This document shows, one piece after another, positions 34,356 through 36,338 of a stretch of DNA of 36,338 nucleotides. The stretch is from the NCBI GenBank assembly GCA_016790165.1, contig JAEUPL010000024.1, forward strand, positions 1-36,338, in the 5' to 3' direction. Made by a program: the position numbers and the translations under genes. Each line of letters opens with the position of its first letter. Position 1 is the first letter of the stretch. Origin of the DNA: Burkholderiales bacterium. Its GTDB lineage: Bacteria; Pseudomonadota; Gammaproteobacteria; Burkholderiales; Casimicrobiaceae. The notes beneath the pieces are model-generated. The model had not been told where the DNA came from. It did no database searches and was given only the letters and a program-made list of their open reading frames with translations.

Positions 34356-34473
34356 CAGCTTTTGTCATCGAACGACCGGCCGGCGGTCGTTTCGCCTGAT
34401 TTTTCGTCTGAGTCGATATTGCGAAAATGTAGCCGCCAACGACCAGCGGCTGGTCGCTCGCGCCGAAAAGCTG
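34356..34473. repeat. 118-bp palindromic repeat, copy B
   Basis: This is the most regular of the three copies. The ends CAGCTTTT (34356-34363) and AAAAGCTG (34466-34473) are near-exact complements. The left arm folds as AACGACCG (34371-34378) / CGGTCGTT (34384-34391) and the right arm as CGACCAG (34440-34446) / CTGGTCG (34450-34456). By hand count it is about 57% identical to the copy at 1631. It begins 5 bp after the ridA stop, in the gap between convergent genes. Confidence 0.78.
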
Positions 34474-34484
34474 TATCGACCTGT

Positions 34485-35549
34485 TCAGGGCAATGGCGAA
34501 GGCGCTGCGACACCGCGCGCTGTCGCCAGCGGCGTCAACGCCGGCATGATCGACGCGTGCAGCGCAACGCCCTCGCGCAGATGCTTTGCCTTGCGCGCAA
34601 GCCCACCTTCACCGGGCAGGCGCACGCGCTCCACGCCGGGGCGAGGCGCGCTCGCATGCGCCAGCGTGCGCAGCTGATCCACCTGCCGCGTAAACGCCAC
34701 GATCCCGCCAAAGGCCGCCGGGTCAATCACCTGCACAAACACTGTCGCACCCCAACCTTCGGGTGGGTCGGCGCGACCAAAGCCCGCCAATCCGCCGGTC
34801 ATCGCCTCAATCATCAGCCCGAGGCCAAACCCCTTGTGCCCGGCGTCCAGTCCGCCGAGCGGCAACAGCGCACCTTTCGGGTCGGTGAACGCCACGGCCG
34901 GGTCGGTGCTGCCATGCCCCTCGTGATCCACGTACCAGATGCCCGGCGCGCGCTTGCCCTCTTTCATCATGCGCTGTGACGGGCCGTTCGCCGTGATTGA
35001 ACTGGAGATGTCGATCATGATCGGGTTGCTCCCGGCGGGGATGCCCACGGCAATCGGGTTCGGCGTCATGATCGGCGTGATGCCACCGTGGGGCGCCACG
35101 CTTGCGGTGCACGGGTCGCTGCTCTGCACGATCACCAGCAATCCCTCGCGCGCGGGTGCTTCGAGATAGGCCGCGAGGCAGGCAATGTGATGCGCATGCT
35201 TGATTGAAATGGTTCCCGTGCCGTGCGTGCGCGCCATCGTCGCCGCCCGCTCCACCGCACGCGCCGTCAGCCACGTGCCCGACAGGCGATGGCCGTGCCA
35301 GAGCTCGGTCACCGTGCGCGCGTTCTCCACCGTGGGTTCGCCGCTCGCGGTGAGCGAGCCATCGTCCAGCGCTTTCAGATACCCCGGCAACAGTGCCAGC
35401 CCATGCGTGCTGTGCCCCAGCAGGTCACCCTCGACCAGCACCCGCGCCGACACGGCGGCGATGTCGTCTCGCATCCCGTAGGCGCTGTAAAGCGTCTGCG
35501 CGAAGTCGGTGAGCGCGGCAGCGGCGTAGCGGGAGGTAGAGGGCGACAT
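34485..35549 (-). CDS. Ldh-family (malate/L-lactate/ureidoglycolate type) NAD(P)-dependent dehydrogenase
   Basis: The 354-residue protein belongs to the Ldh_2 family (not the classical LDH/MDH fold), which oxidises 2-hydroxyacids such as malate, L-lactate, L-sulfolactate or ureidoglycolate. It shows DLLGHSTHGLALLPGYL (about 39-55, with the catalytic His), SIKHAHHIACLAAYLE, TPNPIAVGIP and the GHKGFGLGLMIEAMTGGLAG region. The frame is open to 35705, but the ATG at 35547-35549 starts the conserved part, and the extra 52 residues are Arg-rich and lie over repeats. The substrate is unknown. It stands alone, convergent to ridA. Confidence 0.85.
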   Translation of the reverse strand: MSPSTSRYAAAALTDFAQTLYSAYGMRDDIAAVSARVLVEGDLLGHSTHGLALLPGYLKALDDGSLTASGEPTVENARTVTELWHGHRLSGTWLTARAVERAATMARTHGTGTISIKHAHHIACLAAYLEAPAREGLLVIVQSSDPCTASVAPHGGITPIMTPNPIAVGIPAGSNPIMIDISSSITANGPSQRMMKEGKRAPGIWYVDHEGHGSTDPAVAFTDPKGALLPLGGLDAGHKGFGLGLMIEAMTGGLAGFGRADPPEGWGATVFVQVIDPAAFGGIVAFTRQVDQLRTLAHASAPRPGVERVRLPGEGGLARKAKHLREGVALHASIMPALTPLATARGVAAPSPLP

Positions 35550-35601
35550 GGTGGGCAGGGTGCGTGGTGGAAGGCGGGATTGTGCGTCATCCGCCCCGTT
35601 C

Positions 35602-35960
35602 GGCCGCTCGCCCGTTCGCCCTGAGCGCAGCGAAGGGTCTGATCGCTGGAAAAACAAACGTGTTTTGTATCGCCACCAGCGCGCTCTGTGGCCGCGCGGG
35701 GCCACTTACTTTTTGGCATTGCCCCAAAAAGTAAGCAAAAAGGCTAGCCCCGCACCCCGCTGCTTCCTCCGGTGCTCGCGTTTCGCGGGATGCGTTGAAC
35801 GGCCCACGAATGCTCCGCTGACGCTCCGCAGAGTGTGGGCCGACAACGCATCTTGGACCGCGAAACGCTGCGCTCCTCGGCGCGGGCTGAAGGGGCGGTC
35901 GGGCAGGATTCTTGATCGCTTCGCGATGGGACTACGGGAACCCGGATGCCAGCATCCGGG
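35602..35960. repeat. Cluster of palindromic intergenic repeats
   Basis: The stretch 35550-36116 has no gene. It holds a stack of palindromes. CTTACTTTTTGG (35705-35716) pairs with CCAAAAAGTAAG (35724-35735). A 91-bp imperfect palindrome spans 35778-35868, with arms GCGTTTCGCGG/CCGCGAAACGC, ATGCGTTG/CAACGCAT and GGCCCAC/GTGGGCC. A REP-like CCCGGATGC/GCATCCGGG lies at 35941-35960. The CCGTTCGCCCTGAGCG stretch near 35613 also resembles a dispersed repeat. Similar blocks occur between genes in many proteobacteria, from memory. Confidence 0.7.
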
Positions 35961-36116
35961 CTACCCGGTTGTGTGCGCTGTAATACCGCTAGCCATAAGG
36001 TATAAACGAGCGAACGGCAAATGTTCACCCACGTGCACTCAACGCCTGCAATCGATGCGGTGTCCGTATAAATAGTTATGTGCGCGCCGCACGTATAAAA
36101 CAAGTTAGGCCTCGCA

Positions 36117-36338
36117 ATGACCATCGACACATCTGGCAAGTGGTGGACAGGAACGACTCCGGAGGACCTCCGCGAGTACCTGAGAGCGCTCAGCGCTGAC
36201 TCCTATCCAATGGGGGAGTTCCGCCTCTCTCAGTGCGCATGCGGCGGAAAGGTCTTTCATCTTCATGTGGAGCAAGACGAAGGGATTGCCAGGCGTACCT
36301 GCGTTGAATGCGGGCACAAGCACTGGATTGCCGATAGC
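36117..36338 (+). CDS. Cys-rich, possibly zinc-binding hypothetical protein (partial, runs off the window)
   Basis: From the ATG at 36117-36119 the frame is open for 74 codons to the window end. The product has SQCACGGKVF (near 39-48) and RTCVECGHKHW (near 60-70), two Cys pairs spaced like a zinc ribbon. A signal peptide is absent. I recall short unnamed proteins with this pattern but no known role. The codon use is less GC-rich than the rest of the window (for example ACA, TCT, AGA, CTT), and the preceding 150 bp are AT-richer, which suggests transfer. No clear ribosome-binding site is seen; GTTAGGCCTCGCA lies just upstream. Confidence 0.6.
   Translation, partial: MTIDTSGKWWTGTTPEDLREYLRALSADSYPMGEFRLSQCACGGKVFHLHVEQDEGIARRTCVECGHKHWIADS

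Noticed and set aside
36037-36110. Possible integron attC site: ACTCAAC (36037-36043) and GTTAGGC (36104-36110) flank about 60 bp just before the last gene.
   Set aside because: Only the AAC/GTT triplets pair. The inner L-box arms are not complementary, and no second attC or integrase is in view.

Overview
The window looks like a chromosomal stretch of a high-GC betaproteobacterium, most likely of the order Burkholderiales. The evidence is the gene set: a SAH riboswitch-ahcY-holin-like-tlyA-metF block, an Aap general amino-acid transporter, a LIV-type transporter headed by an acyl-CoA synthetase, a DUF6352-like protein and a ZnuD-type receptor with a His-rich partner. I cannot name the species. 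No tRNA, rRNA, CRISPR array or prophage is visible.

Layout. Positions 1-133 are the end of an IS481-family insertion sequence, with the first 15 codons of its transposase on the minus strand. Then come an FAD-linked D-2-hydroxyacid dehydrogenase and a TPM-domain membrane protein (plus). A minus-strand pair of a His-rich small protein and a ZnuD-like zinc receptor follows. From 6.0 to 13.1 kb a minus-strand operon runs synthetase-livG-livH-livM-livK-livF. A plus-strand run at 13.4-19.5 kb holds birA, coaX, a SPOR protein, a GNAT acetyltransferase, a GMC oxidoreductase, an ABM-fold protein and a hydroxyacid-oxoacid transhydrogenase, closed by a strong bidirectional terminator. The minus strand at 19.6-29.5 kb carries aapJQMP, a CPA2 K+/H+ antiporter, the Kup K+ transporter and a DUF6352-like protein. 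The plus strand at 29.8-34.4 kb holds the SAH riboswitch, ahcY, a holin-like membrane protein, tlyA, a TfoX-N protein, metF and ridA. A minus-strand Ldh-family oxidoreductase, a block of palindromic repeats and a gene running off the right edge (Cys-rich, AT-richer) end the window.

How the genes may work together. AhcY and MetF serve the activated-methyl cycle, with AhcY under SAH control. The transhydrogenase is expected to make D-2-hydroxyglutarate, which the first gene could re-oxidise. Kup and the CPA2 antiporter make a K+ uptake/efflux pair. The His-rich protein and ZnuD form a likely zinc-acquisition pair.

The most unusual signal is a family of three gap-free, co-linear 118-bp palindromic repeats (1631-1748, 26350-26467, 34356-34473). 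Each lies 0-5 bp downstream of a stop codon, and I cannot match them to a described element. Other non-coding signals are a roughly 162-bp MITE-like palindrome that supplies the antiporter stop codon, strong hairpins directly behind both ABC binding-protein genes, a perfect 14-bp operator-like palindrome, a sigma-54-like promoter upstream of aapJ, and a stacked palindrome cluster near the right edge.
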